DNA of 64,000 nucleotides from Xiphias gladius (Eukaryota; Chordata; Actinopteri; Istiophoriformes; Xiphiidae). Numbering within the stretch: the first letter of the stretch is position 1; each line of letters opens with the position of its first letter. Both the position numbers and the translations under genes were made by a program. Positions 10,901-24,359 of this stretch are shown piece after piece. Location of the stretch: the NCBI RefSeq assembly GCF_016859285.1, contig NC_053402.1, positions 7,473,531 to 7,537,530 of the forward strand, written 5' to 3'. The notes below the pieces were generated by a model. The model did not search any database and had not been told where the DNA came from. It was given only the letters and a program-made list of their open reading frames with translations.

Positions 10901-13900
10901 ATGAATTTCATAATGAGGGCATGGCCACAAATGTGTAAACACTCCAAAAGACATATTCTAACCTGTTTGGGCAGGGTTGTATTTCCCTCAGTGGTTAAGC
11001 AGGTGTACCTCAGTCTGCTCTGTGGCCCTGTGGACACAACACAAACAAACACTAATCCAACAACAACTCCCAAAAAATAGTTTAGCTCTTCACCGGCAAA
11101 CCCAGACATTTTTCCTGCTATTTTTATTGCTTCTTTCCTTAATGGTCATTGCGGTGATTCACTTTTAAATTCTGTTTGAAAATAGTAGACGCATTTAGGG
11201 ATGAGTGACTCAGATAGAGTTGGTGAAAACATCCTGCAATGTAAGCTCATTCCCTGGCTCTGTCATTCCGTGGGATGGAGGCAGATCCGGCCAGACTCAA
11301 TGAAGGGCAGACATTACTCAGGACTGTGCCCCATCTTTGAGCCTCTGATGGCTCTGTTGTCCTGTGGCCGTGATTTTTGCCATATGAATGTCAACAAAAC
11401 TTCATGTGGATTTCTGGTTGTTGTAACATTGGCATCCTGCAAGACACATGGATCAACAGGTCGTTTATCTGTTAACCTTGTATTTAGGCATTTTTTCAAC
11501 TTGAAACTTGAAACGTGGCCAAAAATGAATCGTATTTTCCTGTATTCCTTAAACATAACAATTTGACACACAAAGCAGATGCAGTGCTAACCAATGCTAA
11601 TGATAAAGAACAGCTTCTACTCTGGCAATCATTTAGTGATATAATTCCTGCTGTTAAACCACTGTGCAGAAATATATTACGATTACTAAATCCTCTGACT
11701 AAATCAATATTTAGAAGCGGAGTTCATATCTTAAACCACAAATGACTTATAATATTTATAAACTTTCATCATGGTGAGTACCCTTGTTTCCAAACTCAAA
11801 AAAGATTGTGTTCCACATGTCATTCCGAGATAAATCCTTTTTTATTTAACACCTGGCGTTCACAAAGACTAATCTTCAAACTATCAAGCTGACTGGTGGT
11901 AGGGACAAAGACAGACTGCTGGCTGAAAGCTGTCAAAGACAAACGCCTCGTAGTGTCTCACTTCTTTCCCGCCATCTCCTCTAATCTCTCACTCCTGCAG
12001 CCTGACCTGTTATTACTTAGTGATTACATAAGTACATATAATTCCAATTAGGACACAATTTGTCTTAATATGAGAGCAAAGCATCAGGTTGAGTCTTGCC
12101 TAATTTTGGGTTTAATCTTCAGTGAGGGGTAGGTTTCCCAAGATTGCTCTGCATTCATCTGTAGCCCACACAGATCACACAAAAATAAACCTTTATGCAT
12201 ATTTTTTTCTTTGTGTATCTTGTTAATGTCTGTGTTTTATTTTTTTGGTTTTGTGTTTTGTTTTTTTTTTGGGGGGGGGGGGTTTACCCTGGTTTGGGTT
12301 TGTTTTTTTTTGCATTTATCTAGAAGTCTTGATATAATCCTGCTCCGACCAGGATTTGGTTTGTGTGCAAGGAAGGATATGCTCGGTGTTGTCATGTGAG
12401 CTGTTAAATCTTAAACAGATTTAAGTATGTCTTTAGTGTGTTAATATTTGGGGTCAATTCAGGAGTCTTTGCTGTATGTTTGTGTGTGCGATAGAGTACA
12501 TGCGTGGGTGTGTGTGTACATGTTTCTGTTGATGTAAAGCTCAGTATAATCTGCTTCTATTTCTCATATGGGCACTTTTCAACTTTTTCATTTTATGCGT
12601 GTTTACTTTGGTGCCTCACTGCTTTTGTGAGGTGCCAATTCTAACAAACAGACCTGCAGGGCATGCGACCACCACCACCACCTACGCCTGTTAGGAATCT
12701 CTCACACACACAAACGTTTGACCATATAAATGCACTGCATCAAATAGCATTCACAAACAGGCAACACAAACAAGGGATCACAGACAGCAGCACCCTTTAT
12801 GAAAGGCCACTGAGTGCAGTAATATGACAGAACAGGATGAACAAGCTCTGCCCTGTGCAATCTGCTGGGGAAGAATTTCCTCAACCAAGAGCCCGACAGT
12901 GACTGTTATGCATGACCACAAACAGACTAACTGCAACAATCTGCTCATCTATAAATAAAAATCAGGCATGTACCTTCTCTCTATTCTTCTTTGTCTCTTC
13001 CTCTCCCTTGCCATTTCAGCAAAGTCCCTTCCATTTTCTTATCATTTTTCACTCTCTGTCCTCCCATCCCTCCATTTTTTAGAACTGTGCCATACTCTGC
13101 AGTTGTTCTGCAGCTTTTCCTTTTGGCTTTGTATTCCTGCTAATTATCCAAAGCCAATATCCAAAGCCTTGGACTCTATATCAGCTCTTTTTGGTATTCC
13201 AAACTTAAATTTTACAGCTGGACTTCTGTGACTTTACTGACTGTGCACAACCAGTCAAAGTATATAAATGTATATATTTGGCTTTTCTGGGAGCCTTAGT
13301 TTGAAGGCATAGTCACACCTGCATTTAAAACAGCGAAATTTAGAAGTGAATTCATATGATGGCAATGGAAGAGCCATAATTAGGCGCAGTAAATCAGCAG
13401 TAATTTTGGTGTTGAGTTCAACTTGACTTGCAAATTTATGGCTTTGACCAATACCAAGCTGTCTTGACAATGCTGACCTTTGAGGGAATTGAGAGCCGAG
13501 AGTCCAAAATAGAGGAGGCTATCGTAGCTTTATTACAAAAGAGCAATTATTTGCAGACAGGTTATGGGACAGGAGTTGATGGTACAAATACAGTATGTCT
13601 TTTAGATAAACTGTGTGAGCTTATTGTCGTGTTAGCGACTGAACAACTTTAACAAGCGCAGACATCTTTATTTTGCCTCCAAATTAACTTTTCATACAAT
13701 AAAATTGTGAGCAATTTTGAACAAATGCCAGGGGAGCAGCTCAGTATAGACAAAAACTAGAAAGGCTTGGAGAGTTGTTGTAAATGACTAAAGCTATCCC
13801 AGCTGGCTAGCATGGTAGCGGTTAGCTTGACAGCTACAGCAATTCACCAACCACTGTATCACCAAGCTTTCAGAACCAAATATTTCGCAAGGACAGAGCA

Positions 13901-16830
13901 ATGTCACTGTGCCACTTTCTGGTGTGATCTGGCTTTAATACTACCATACTTAAGGCTGCTATATCTCCTAAACCATTTATAATTAATTTCTTTTTTGTCG
14001 CATCCTTAGTCCACTTGGTGTTTCATCTGATTCTCCTTTGCTTCTAAAATTTTAGCTTATCATCCACATTTAATGACCTGTTTTAGTTTTCCTGCTTTAC
14101 CTTCATCATTTCTCACCACGTTTCCATACTCCTCTCCCTCCTTCTCCTTCAGTACATTGATGTGACAGTGACTTTCATCTCATCTCGTGTCTGTTGCCTT
14201 CTCTTTATCTGTATCTTTCTCTCTTCATTTGGGATTGTCAAAAGCAGTCAGTGTAATCACATGTATGCAGCCACAAACACAACAGGCCAAACAGTGGACC
14301 AACACATCGTCTGTAACAGACTGGTGACACGCAGGCAGGCCAGTGGCGCAGTGTCACGGGGAGCCAAGGAGCCCGATGGTTCTATCCAACAACCTTTTCA
14401 GCTTCCTTCAGACTCACGTTCTCTCAGCTGTCATTTTATTTTAGGGTAGCACACTCTCTGAGAAAAATGGTATAACCTCAGCAGAAAATCTATATCCCTG
14501 AATGACCAAAGCAGGACATGTAATGATAAATGTATCTTTCTGTAAAAAAGAAAGAGAACTGAGAACTGCATAACCCATCCTTTAGAGATAAGGGTCTAAA
14601 ATGAAAAACACACTCACATAAAGAGAATGTGAAGATCTCTAATCATTGAGACTAAAACAAGGATACCTTGTCCAATCGAAATGTTACAATCTTGGCCTCC
14701 TGCAATAGTAAGAAGGGCTTAAAAGTTCATCCCAAAAAATAGTTTGAGACTTTTATACTAACTGAACATAGATTCACCTTTATCTCATATAGTGCTTTTA
14801 TGAGAGCCAACGTTTTCCTGTAGCGGCTTTTAGATAACTATAGAGGCTCCATTTGTATATTATCACTGAATCACTTTTGGTGTTTTAACCATTTAAGAAT
14901 CTTTAAACCAGTTGTTTGGACAGCTGTTCCCAGCACAGCAGCAACAGACAAGGCAAATTGAAACTCCCTGTCCAGTGCAACATTTCAGACAACCAAAGTG
15001 AACAAGTGGCTGAAACTCAGACTTAAATTAGTCAGGTAGAGAGAGAGAGACACCAATGGAATGCCCATGTTGTTGTCTACCCCCTTGTGGTCAAAAATCA
15101 CTCAGTGGAGCTCAAAGATAGAATCTAGATATTACTGTTGACCAGATATGAAAGCATGAACCATAGACTGTTTACAGTGGACAGAATGTCGTAAACCAAA
15201 TCGATTAGAGGTTTGCACAGAGGGATTCAACATTTCATGATCTGCACCAACATGTACTGTATATTATAACTTAAGCAATAATGCATAAGCTCAGCCTCTA
15301 TCCACTGTATCTAAAGCCCAGATAATACTGTGCAGAGGATTGGACGTTCACAAACTAAGAGTGCTACCCACAAAACCACTTACTTTATTCATAGTTGACT
15401 CTGGTATGTGTGAAGTGTGTGCGATGCTGAGCTGTGTTAGATATACAGCAGTGTGAAACCTTAGCAATCTGTCCTCTTTCACCCTCTCTGCCACAGCGAC
15501 TGACTAAAAGCTCAAGTGGTAGATTTTGCTGGCAGTTGGCTGCAACACTCAATGCCTGGCTCTGCTGAGTGACACTAATCTGCCCCCTGCAGGTGTAAAA
15601 GAGAGATTACCCCATTGGGGAATATGAATGCTTCAACAAACCCTATTTTTGTTCACTTCTCTTTTTTATGTTGTTCAAGAGACACATTATAGACTGAAGT
15701 ATGCATATATAGAAGTATGCAAAATATAGACCATAAAAAATAAATATAGTACATTTGAAAGATATATCTATCTAAATTATGACTGCTTGTGGTCTGTCTT
15801 ATCTTGCCAGTGATGTAATTCCTCACTTAAATCTTAATTTCCTGTATATTTGCACTCTCTTCTCCTGTTCTCTCCTATCCTGCCAAAGCAAATGAAATAC
15901 CAGACATTCCCCTTAAATTAAGGTAGATGCAACACTAATGTGGATGGCTTCTCCACTCATTTTGAAACATCATATAAATAGATAAATTGATGCGAGTGTG
16001 ACATGTACTTTAAGTTCCTACAATTAGCTATATGAATCCTCTTCTGAGACCATTCCTTAGAGTCTTTCCATGTCTCTGGACCTTTATGCTATTAAGCTCA
16101 ATGTTAGTCTTTCTCTCTGGAGCTTTCCTGACCTCTCCCTGACTGCCTGAGAGCCGCCAGCTAAGACTAGTAATGGAATTATTAGCCCTGACAGTGGTAA
16201 ATGGGGAGGGGTGAAAAGTGCTATTCCTTCACTGCTTCTCCTCTTTTTTCTCTTCTCTCAGAGCCCCATCTGAAGATTTACCTTCCTTCACACTTGCAGG
16301 GAGCTGTAGCATCTCTTCTTTGCTCCCCTTGTTCTTTCTACCTCTTTCTTGTTGTTCTGCTGAACCTTTCTCTCCTTCTTCCGTGGTTTTCTGTGGGACC
16401 TCTTTCTCACACCATCTTTCTTTGCAGTTATGTGTCTGCACATTGAAGCAGTGTGTGTGGGTGAATGAAAGGGAAACTTCCACCTTGGCTACATATGCCT
16501 ACAGCTGGGATTTGGGTGCAGAGGAGGCTGTCTAAGTTGAGTGTGGTGCATTGGAAACAAAATATACTGTACCAGAGCTGTGTCTGAGCCATTTAACATT
16601 CTGCACTAATATACAACTCGATCTTGAATGCTGCTGTTTTAATAAAAAGACATTGTAGGATGAGCAGATGTAAAACATTTTGGCATTTTAGGCCTTTTTA
16701 TTATCAGGTTTTTGGTGCTACATTGTGGTGAATCAGCATGAGAAGATATGATAAAGCCTTCACTGAACCATGGGCCCCACACTGATGAGCAAGACACCCA
16801 GACTGAAAGAGACACAGCGTTGTTTGTTGC
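7950..16830. other. Intergenic region, no gene supported
   Basis: About 9 kb of AT-rich sequence. It holds a worn repeat-like block (about 8386-8600, starting 'ggtaacacttcac'), short GA- and TC-rich runs and a poly-G run at 12272-12282. At 13270-13650 there is an element-like segment in which a 74-codon frame has no clear match that I recognise. No signal peptide, splice-consistent exon series or RNA gene was found. Confidence 0.45.
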
Positions 16831-16839
16831 CAATTTGTG

Positions 16840-17035
16840 AACCCTTTGTGGTCATTTTGTGTCTCATTGTAGTTGTTTTGCATCTCTTAATGGTAATTAT
16901 GTTGTTTTGTAACACTTTGAAGTTGTCTTATTTCTCTTTGTAGTTGTTTTTGCATCCCTGTAGTTGTTTTTATGTCGCTTTTTAGTCATTTTGTGTCTCT
17001 TTGTTGTTTTGTATCTCTCTGTAGTCCTTTTTTGT
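16840..17035. repeat. Degenerate minisatellite (TTTGTGTCTCTTTGTAGTTGT-like)
   Basis: Imperfect tandem units of about 20-26 nt built from 'ttttgtgtctcatt', 'gtagttgttttgcatctctt' and variants, repeated some eight times. This short-period repeat is common in fish intergenic DNA. Unit divergence and the lack of distinct spacers rule out a CRISPR-like array. Confidence 0.7.
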
Positions 17036-17049
17036 AGACGAAGCAGAAC

Positions 17050-20000
17050 TCTCAGGTGTTGCCGTTGGTTGAAAATCTGCAGCTGAACTTTAGTATTTAG
17101 TTCACCCTGGAGATGCAGAAAGGCTCCCTGCTAAATACTGGGTTGAATTTTAGTTTACACATACTCAGTAGACTCAAAGGACTCTGATCAGGATCGGGAG
17201 TAAAAAAAAACACAATCAGGACACCCATTTTTACTGAGCTCTGTGACTTTCCAACAAGAAATTTTAACAGTCACTTCAAACAGAGCCAGTGGTCTATCGA
17301 CCACTGGGCCTGCCATGTAGACCTGTTCAGTGATCCATCTTGAGTGTTAAATTTCTGATCATATCCGGCATACCAGGTTTTAGTTGAGGTAGAGAGAAAC
17401 TTTCAGCGACCAGACTCCAAGTATGCTTGCCGGGGTCACAGAGTTGGTTTTCCTGCCGCCTATTTTAAAATGCTTGGCATGCTGTTGATTTTATTATCTT
17501 ACAACCGCTCACAGCATATAGGATCTATAATGTGTATTCCTCGGCTTCCTGAGTTTTAATGACTGCCTAAAAGCAGCAATCACAACATTGCATTGTTATA
17601 GACTCTGTTAAGTATTAATGAGTACATTACTACACTGTGGGCTGGAGATCGGATGTTGCTAGCCAAGGGCGAAACTTGCCTTCCACACACACAGGACTGG
17701 GTATATAAAGCTGAACAGATTGTGGATTTATGGGCTACATTTGAAGACATAAACATATAAATATTCATTAATCTTGTTCAGTAAATGTAGTGATGTGGCC
17801 ATAAAAAGGCACCGTAAGCCATCTAAATGTGTGAGTGTGGTGTTGTACATATGTAGTTCTGTGTGAGAAAGAAAAAGAGAAGACAGACATAAGCACTTAC
17901 TGTACATTTATTGCTCATGCTAAACATATATGGCATTGACAGTCCAGTAATGAAACAGACCAGGAATATCAGCTCACTCATAAGTTTTTTCCTGTTTTAT
18001 TTTTTATCCAGTAAATATATGGCTGTTGGAAATTAAAAAGGCTCTCATAAATAAGCTTTCCTTGTTATGTCTCATTCCTTTTCATTCCAATACAGAAAGG
18101 AAGGCAGCATTTATCAAGTCTACAGGCAGAGGAAAAACACAGGAAACATAAGTACAATGTGAAATAAATAGAGACGCAGAGAGTTGCAGGAAGGCTGTAG
18201 TACCACTGTAGAAGATATAAGACTGAAACATGACCGCGTGACACTGCAGAATGTAAAATCACATCCCATCAACTCAAAAGACTAATTTCCCCTCAGTGGG
18301 ACTGTGTTTTATCGTGCTAGTGTGCAATGCCTCTGAGTGCTTGCTACACTGAATAACCTTTTGCTTCTTTATTTTTCATTTCTTCAACTCCCTTCTTTCT
18401 TTAATCTTTATCTCTCTTTCTTGCATTCAGATGAGCAAAATCCATTCTCTATCTGTTTAGCCCTTTCGCACCCACCACTTTTTTTTCTCTTGGTTGCTTC
18501 TCTGTTATTCAAAGCAGTAGAGTCGACTGATTTGCAGGCAATTAGCTATGGCTATTAATTATGGGGTTACAGAAAAAGCTTTCATATTCCCGACGTGTTA
18601 GACATGCAAACAAACAGATACACACATTAATCCCTGAACATGTTCCCCTTCATTCTTCTTCAGGATGTGTGTATGTTGACATGAAACTGTGCTGTATGTG
18701 TCTGCATTTGCTTGTGTGCATGCAAGCTTCATAAAATCATAAACTTCTGCTACAGTAGCACATGCAGTATATGAGTGTGTGTGATGTACGCGTGTGTGTA
18801 TGTTAAGTGTGTTTCTGGTTTGCTTCAGCATCATCGGCCTATATCAATTGCTATTAATGCTGTTTCCACTGTTTTCAAGCTCGTGCGAGCGTCATCCACC
18901 TCTGCTATCCTGTTCTATGTCATGACAACGTAAGGCTCTCTGATTTGGTGATATCCAATTAGTCTCTCACTCTGAGGCGAACATGCTCCACTCTAATAAG
19001 TGTCCTCCCTTAATACCAATGGTAGCCTTAAAACCCAGATTACAGCTCCAGCATCTCCCTCTTTCAGCCTCACCCAATCTACCCGCCAATCCCCTTTCAA
19101 ATCTACTGCACCTCACTTTCACTATCACGGTTTCTCTGTCTTTCTGGACCTTTCTCTGTTGCTCTACACCCACTCTGAGCATGCTGGCTCAACTGCTATC
19201 ACTACCTGGGCATCCCAAAGTGTGAAGGGACAGCTTTTCAGGAGGATGAAAAACCAAACGCTTCCCTGGTCAGGTCAAGTTTATTCTCAGTACATGTTAT
19301 TGTCTCTTTTACTGCAGGATTCAGAACAAATTTTGGCCCTTTTTTGATTCTCACAGCTCATTAGTACGGTGTAGCTGTAACTGAGTATTATATATAAAGG
19401 GTTTTATATGTTTCTCACTGCAACTGAGCTACAGTCTGCTGTCTCCTCAGGAAGTAATCAATTAAAATGTAAGTAATGAGCAAAACAGATGAAATATCAG
19501 GCATTCATTAGGGGTTAAAAGCATGAAAAAATGCACAGGAGGCTGGAAGGATAACCAATTTACATAGTCATGAGGATGACAGGTGAAACATTTACTCATT
19601 TAATGGTGTTGATATATGCTCTCTCATTAAGATCTCACAGTATAACAAATCACTTCTCCTGAAAATGATTTCAGATTCATCTTTAAACAAAGAAAAGAGC
19701 AGGGTAACCCTCTTTCTTTCTTTTTCGCTCTGTAAGTTTGTCATTCTGGAACTTTGTGGGATTTTCTGAGCTCATCCTCTCAGCCGGTGTGATTCTCTCC
19801 TCAGTGAGATGCTTCACTTGCAGAGTCCTCTTCAATTCTTCTGTTTTCACTTGAATGACCAGCATTTTGTGTTCAGCTGAAGTGAGACTTTCTTTCCCAG
19901 GCTAATTTAAATATAGCAATAGAAAGCATGTAGCATGTGTAGTTATAACTTGTCTTGCTTCTGCCTTTAACTTTGGTTTTGATTTCTTTCACTTTCTCAA

Positions 20001-23000
20001 ATCAAAACAAAAACGGAAACAAAACCACTATTTAAAGAACAGGTACATATTAAATAATTACAGGATACTGACATGAGATTATCAGGTTTAGCATATATGT
20101 CCTTTCACTTTCACTTGGCCAAAAACACTTTATTATAAACTTTAACATATCCTTTAACCACACTATATACACTACACTACGTTGAAAAAGTGGTGAAAAG
20201 GGACCATTTTATTTAGTGCCTTACACTGTAATAAGATAGCTTTCTCCCACATTGTCAGTGCTTTGTCCTGATTGTCATGTACTGTCACTAGAAAGCAATG
20301 CATATCACCTTGGATATAATATCTGATGCATGCTTTAAAAAAAAACTGAAATGTCATTTGTTGAATTTATGAATAGCTCAACACAGATTTCCTACTTTAT
20401 ACTGTATGTTGTCCAACAAACTTCAGTAAAATTTGTGAGTAAAAATATATGTGTTTGAATATAAATTGTTTTCTATGTGATGATATGACAGTATATACAC
20501 TACAAGTTTGTTTCTACTCACATATAGAGTAGGTACCAAATGAATATTTTATTTATACACTGAATATACTAAATAATTACACTGTAATTTGCAGGCTGTA
20601 ATCCAAACCATTACTATAATTATTAAACCTTTTAAACCTGCAAATCTAAGTAGATATAATTTGCAGCACTGTTGTTGTGTCACACACTCTTGTCTTTTCT
20701 GTTTTTACTGTTCCTTCATCAGATAAAATCCAATTGTATAAGATAACCAAGCATGCATTTGTGATACCTATAAATGTACTGATTTACAAATATATTCAAA
20801 TGCAAAATTATACCTCTGTTAAAAAAGAAAAGCAAAACTATCTACGTCAATACTTTTTCTCTACTTTGTCTCTCATTACAGAGTCATCTAAATTTAAAGC
20901 CAAGGTCTGATCTGTACCCTCGTACCCAAGTTTCTTTGATACTTTGTGTTAAGTTTCAGTCATGACTTACCTACACATACATGAAATTTTTACAGTTTTT
21001 GCAGACAGTAATTATGTGAATGGGTTTTGATGTAACATTGTAAACCAGGGAGGCGCAAGTTTTCCCATGAAGAAAAAATAAGTAAAATCAACTATTTTTC
21101 ATTTTGACCTTGTTTTCATTTCTGATTCATATAACATCAAAGTCAAGGTCAGGTTTCAACAAATAGTATTCAGCATATCCTGTGCAACATGAATCTCAAT
21201 GTTTATTCTCCTGTTTTATATTCTGACTTTGCCATAATGGCTGCTGGAAACTAAATTGTCCACTGCCTCCTTCTCTCCTTTGCACAATGTTTTGGATCCT
21301 GCCTCAAATCAAATATGGCATATTAATAGTTGCACACCCACATACTTGCTTCTACGCATGTAGCTCACAGCTCGCCTCAGTCTGTGAGGAGAAAAATAAC
21401 AGGATTTTATGGCAGAGGGAACATTGCTATGACTCTTCTGTGAAAAGTTTTGCATCTATGCACTGTAATCCCAATTTTTAGAGACTCGCTGAGGTGTCTC
21501 AGAGGGAAGGGGGGATGGTTTTGCCAGCCAGGGAATAACGCTCTCGCTGTACCTACAATGCATGGGCGCACAGTGAGAATCAAAAGGAAAGATTGATGTT
21601 TTCCCCTCAAGTGGATAGGAGCCTGCAACAAATTCTAAAAGACAAGTTTCAGTATGTGGATGGGTGAGACATTTGTGCGTTGACATGACACCTCAGAGCA
21701 GACATCATAAAAAAATCCTTTGCTGAGGAGAAGGCTCAGCACAACTCATTTACAACTAAGTTCATTGCCACATGGACACATAGCTCTTCATGTATGACTG
21801 CTCAATTAGGTTGGAAAGAATTTAATAATTTAATAAATGTGTTCTGGATCATTTTCACATGACATCTGCTATACTAACAAATATGCTCAAAGAAATGACA
21901 TAGAAGGAATAAAAATCCAATCCTCATTAAGTATCTATGCTCAGCAAAGGAGGGACACAACACTTTAACAGTTCCTGAAAATGTTTGGAAAAATGCTCAT
22001 GACGATAAAACGATGTAAGCCTGTGAAATGAGATTCAGGTCAATCTGCCCTTCAGAGAATTCTTCCCAGTGTCCAATTAGTTCAGCACGCTGGCTTCTTA
22101 AAGTCTTACATAACATTGACACACAAAGGATAATTTACCGTCTCCCTGGATGGATACCAAAATAAGAAATAGATTTTTGCAACTAACAATAAAAAGGACA
22201 AATCTCCCACTTAATAATGTAATTCAAAAAAGTGTAGCAAAAATTAAAAATAAAATTCAGTTTTTCTTCCTAAAAGTTGTACCAGTGATCGATTTACAGA
22301 AGGTGACAGTAATAACTTATTAGTAAATAACCATTTTGCAAAACAAGCCAGTAAAACTATGGCACATGTTACTGAAAACAAATTACACATTGACAGCTCA
22401 GTCATTATGCTAATAAGTCAACACTACAATATGATGACTTGCAAGGAACACCAAAATATTCTTTACAAGTTTATTCAACAGCAGAGAGATACTCAGGAGT
22501 TGGAATGTTTTTAAATGGAAATATACAGTATCGGGGAAAAAATACAGTTATTCAAATAGAATGAAAATGCATACATATACTACAAGCAAATCCATATATG
22601 AAAGAATTTGCTAGTTGCCATAAAAGTAAAAGATTTGGACTAAAACTGAAGGGATTTTGCAAGTCAAAGCTTAAACAAGCGTGGCAGATAGGAAATGCAA
22701 ATGCATAATGTGTTTGCAAGAATGAGAAAAATCATTAGTTGCATTTGAAGTGAATTTCTGTAAGCCATGGCATGGAATTTCAATCAAAGGGAGAAGAGAC
22801 TGAACTGGAATTAAAACAACTTATGTAAAATACAAAGCAGGAGTGTTTTTAAGATTTTTATGTCTAGCCTAATCTTAATGCCACAATAAAAACAACAGTT
22901 ATCTCTTTATGAATAATATATTTATGCCGTTCCTCTGAAAACAGTTACAAAGTACTTCTTAATAAAGAGATATAAAAGAGGTGGCAGACGACAGATCAGA

Positions 23001-23660
23001 AAAAAAACAAGGTACACAATATAAATAGAACAAACCATATGCCAGCATCAAGGCCACAACAAATGGAAAAACCATGAGAGATCTGGCAGATCAAATAGAA
23101 TGACAGACATGGCAGCACAATGATACACAGAAATAACTGTAGAAATAGTTCAAAAACTTCACAAGAGTAGGTTTTAAGAATAGACTGAAAGTGAAGATGC
23201 AGATTTGTTTTTTGAACGTTGCAGAGCCTTGACCAAAAAAAGCTTGATTAGCTTCACTTATAAGTCTGGAACACTCCAAAAATCCTGAATCAAACACTCA
23301 CACAGATAACCAAAGCCAAGTCAAAGGAGATAGGCTCCTATCTTATATCCTTGCCACAGCATTCTGAACTCGATGGAGCCACAGTGATGTCTCATGTGGA
23401 ACAGAAGCTCCTTATGAGGGATCAGCCTGTCTGACCTGAATACAAAATGGCTTGAATTTTTTTCAAAGCTGAAAAAGAAAACTCTACAGCAGATTCCAAC
23501 TCAGAGTATTAAGCAAACAGGGAGATATTTTTTGTGCAGTTTGACCACCAAATACACCAATTTAATGATTATGTAACTGTAATCTACATGTAACTGTTCA
23601 TGTCATGTGCAGGCATGTGACCACAAGTAGCCAAGCACTTACGGCTGATTCGCTTGTAAG
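17050..23660. other. Intergenic region, no gene supported
   Basis: AT-rich DNA with scattered short homopolymers. Reading frames up to 115 codons (for example near 19000) show no conserved motif and no splice context. I see nothing that earns a gene call. Confidence 0.45.
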
Positions 23661-23674
23661 TGTGTCACTTAGCA

Positions 23675-24348
23675 CAGTGATCCAGGGGTATATGTAAGCC
23701 AGGGGGTACGTCGAACGATTGTGAGGTAGCTTCACTAATTTGAAAAAAAATAAATAAATTATGATTTTAACAAAACAAACAAACAAACAAAACACCTGAA
23801 GACTAGGTGTTGAGATTGAGACTGCATGAAAACTAATTAGCCTGCTAGCATGAGTTTTAAGCAGTTAGCTAAAAGTAAGTGGTAAATGGCTGAAATAGTT
23901 TGCTAAAAGAAAGAAATGAAAAGTTGAAATAGCTAAAAGCAACCGATAGACGGTTAAATAGCTAAAAATATTGGATACATGGTTTAAATAATAGATAAAA
24001 GTAAATGATAGTCAGTTGAAGTACTCAGCTAAAGTAATAGAAAAATAGTTAAATAGCTAAACATATCGGATAATAATCAAAATAGTTGAAGTAATTGATG
24101 AAATGATTGATAAGACATCTTCTTCCACTATTAGTACGAAAGCAAACTTGACCAACGCAATCCAACAGTTCAACTGTACGAAAATATATATATTTTAACC
24201 ATATCCACTTCTATATAGTTAATAGTGCTATCATCCAGTTAATTCAAATGAATACATTTGGAACTACACTAGAGGTGCTCATGAAGGGGCACTTGAGTTT
24301 ACCTGACCTGGCTGTGGTGGTATGTCCAAAGAAGGTTAGGAACCACTG
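23675..24348. mobile_element. Non-autonomous hAT-type element
   Basis: The ends form a short inverted pair: CAGTGATCC at the left and the reverse complement of CAGTGGTTCC at the right. They are flanked by an 8-bp target-site duplication, ACTTAGCA (23667-23674) and ACTTAGCG (24349-24356), with 7 of 8 matching. An 8-bp duplication and CAGTG... ends are hallmarks of hAT transposons. The 674-bp interior is AT-rich, with many 'gctaaaag' type sub-repeats, and has no transposase frame. Confidence 0.72.
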
Positions 24349-24359
24349 ACTTAGCGTAT

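Noticed and set aside
16840-17035. Regular repeats resembling a CRISPR-like array
   Set aside because: Units are degenerate, adjacent and without unique spacers, in a fish genome; it is a minisatellite.
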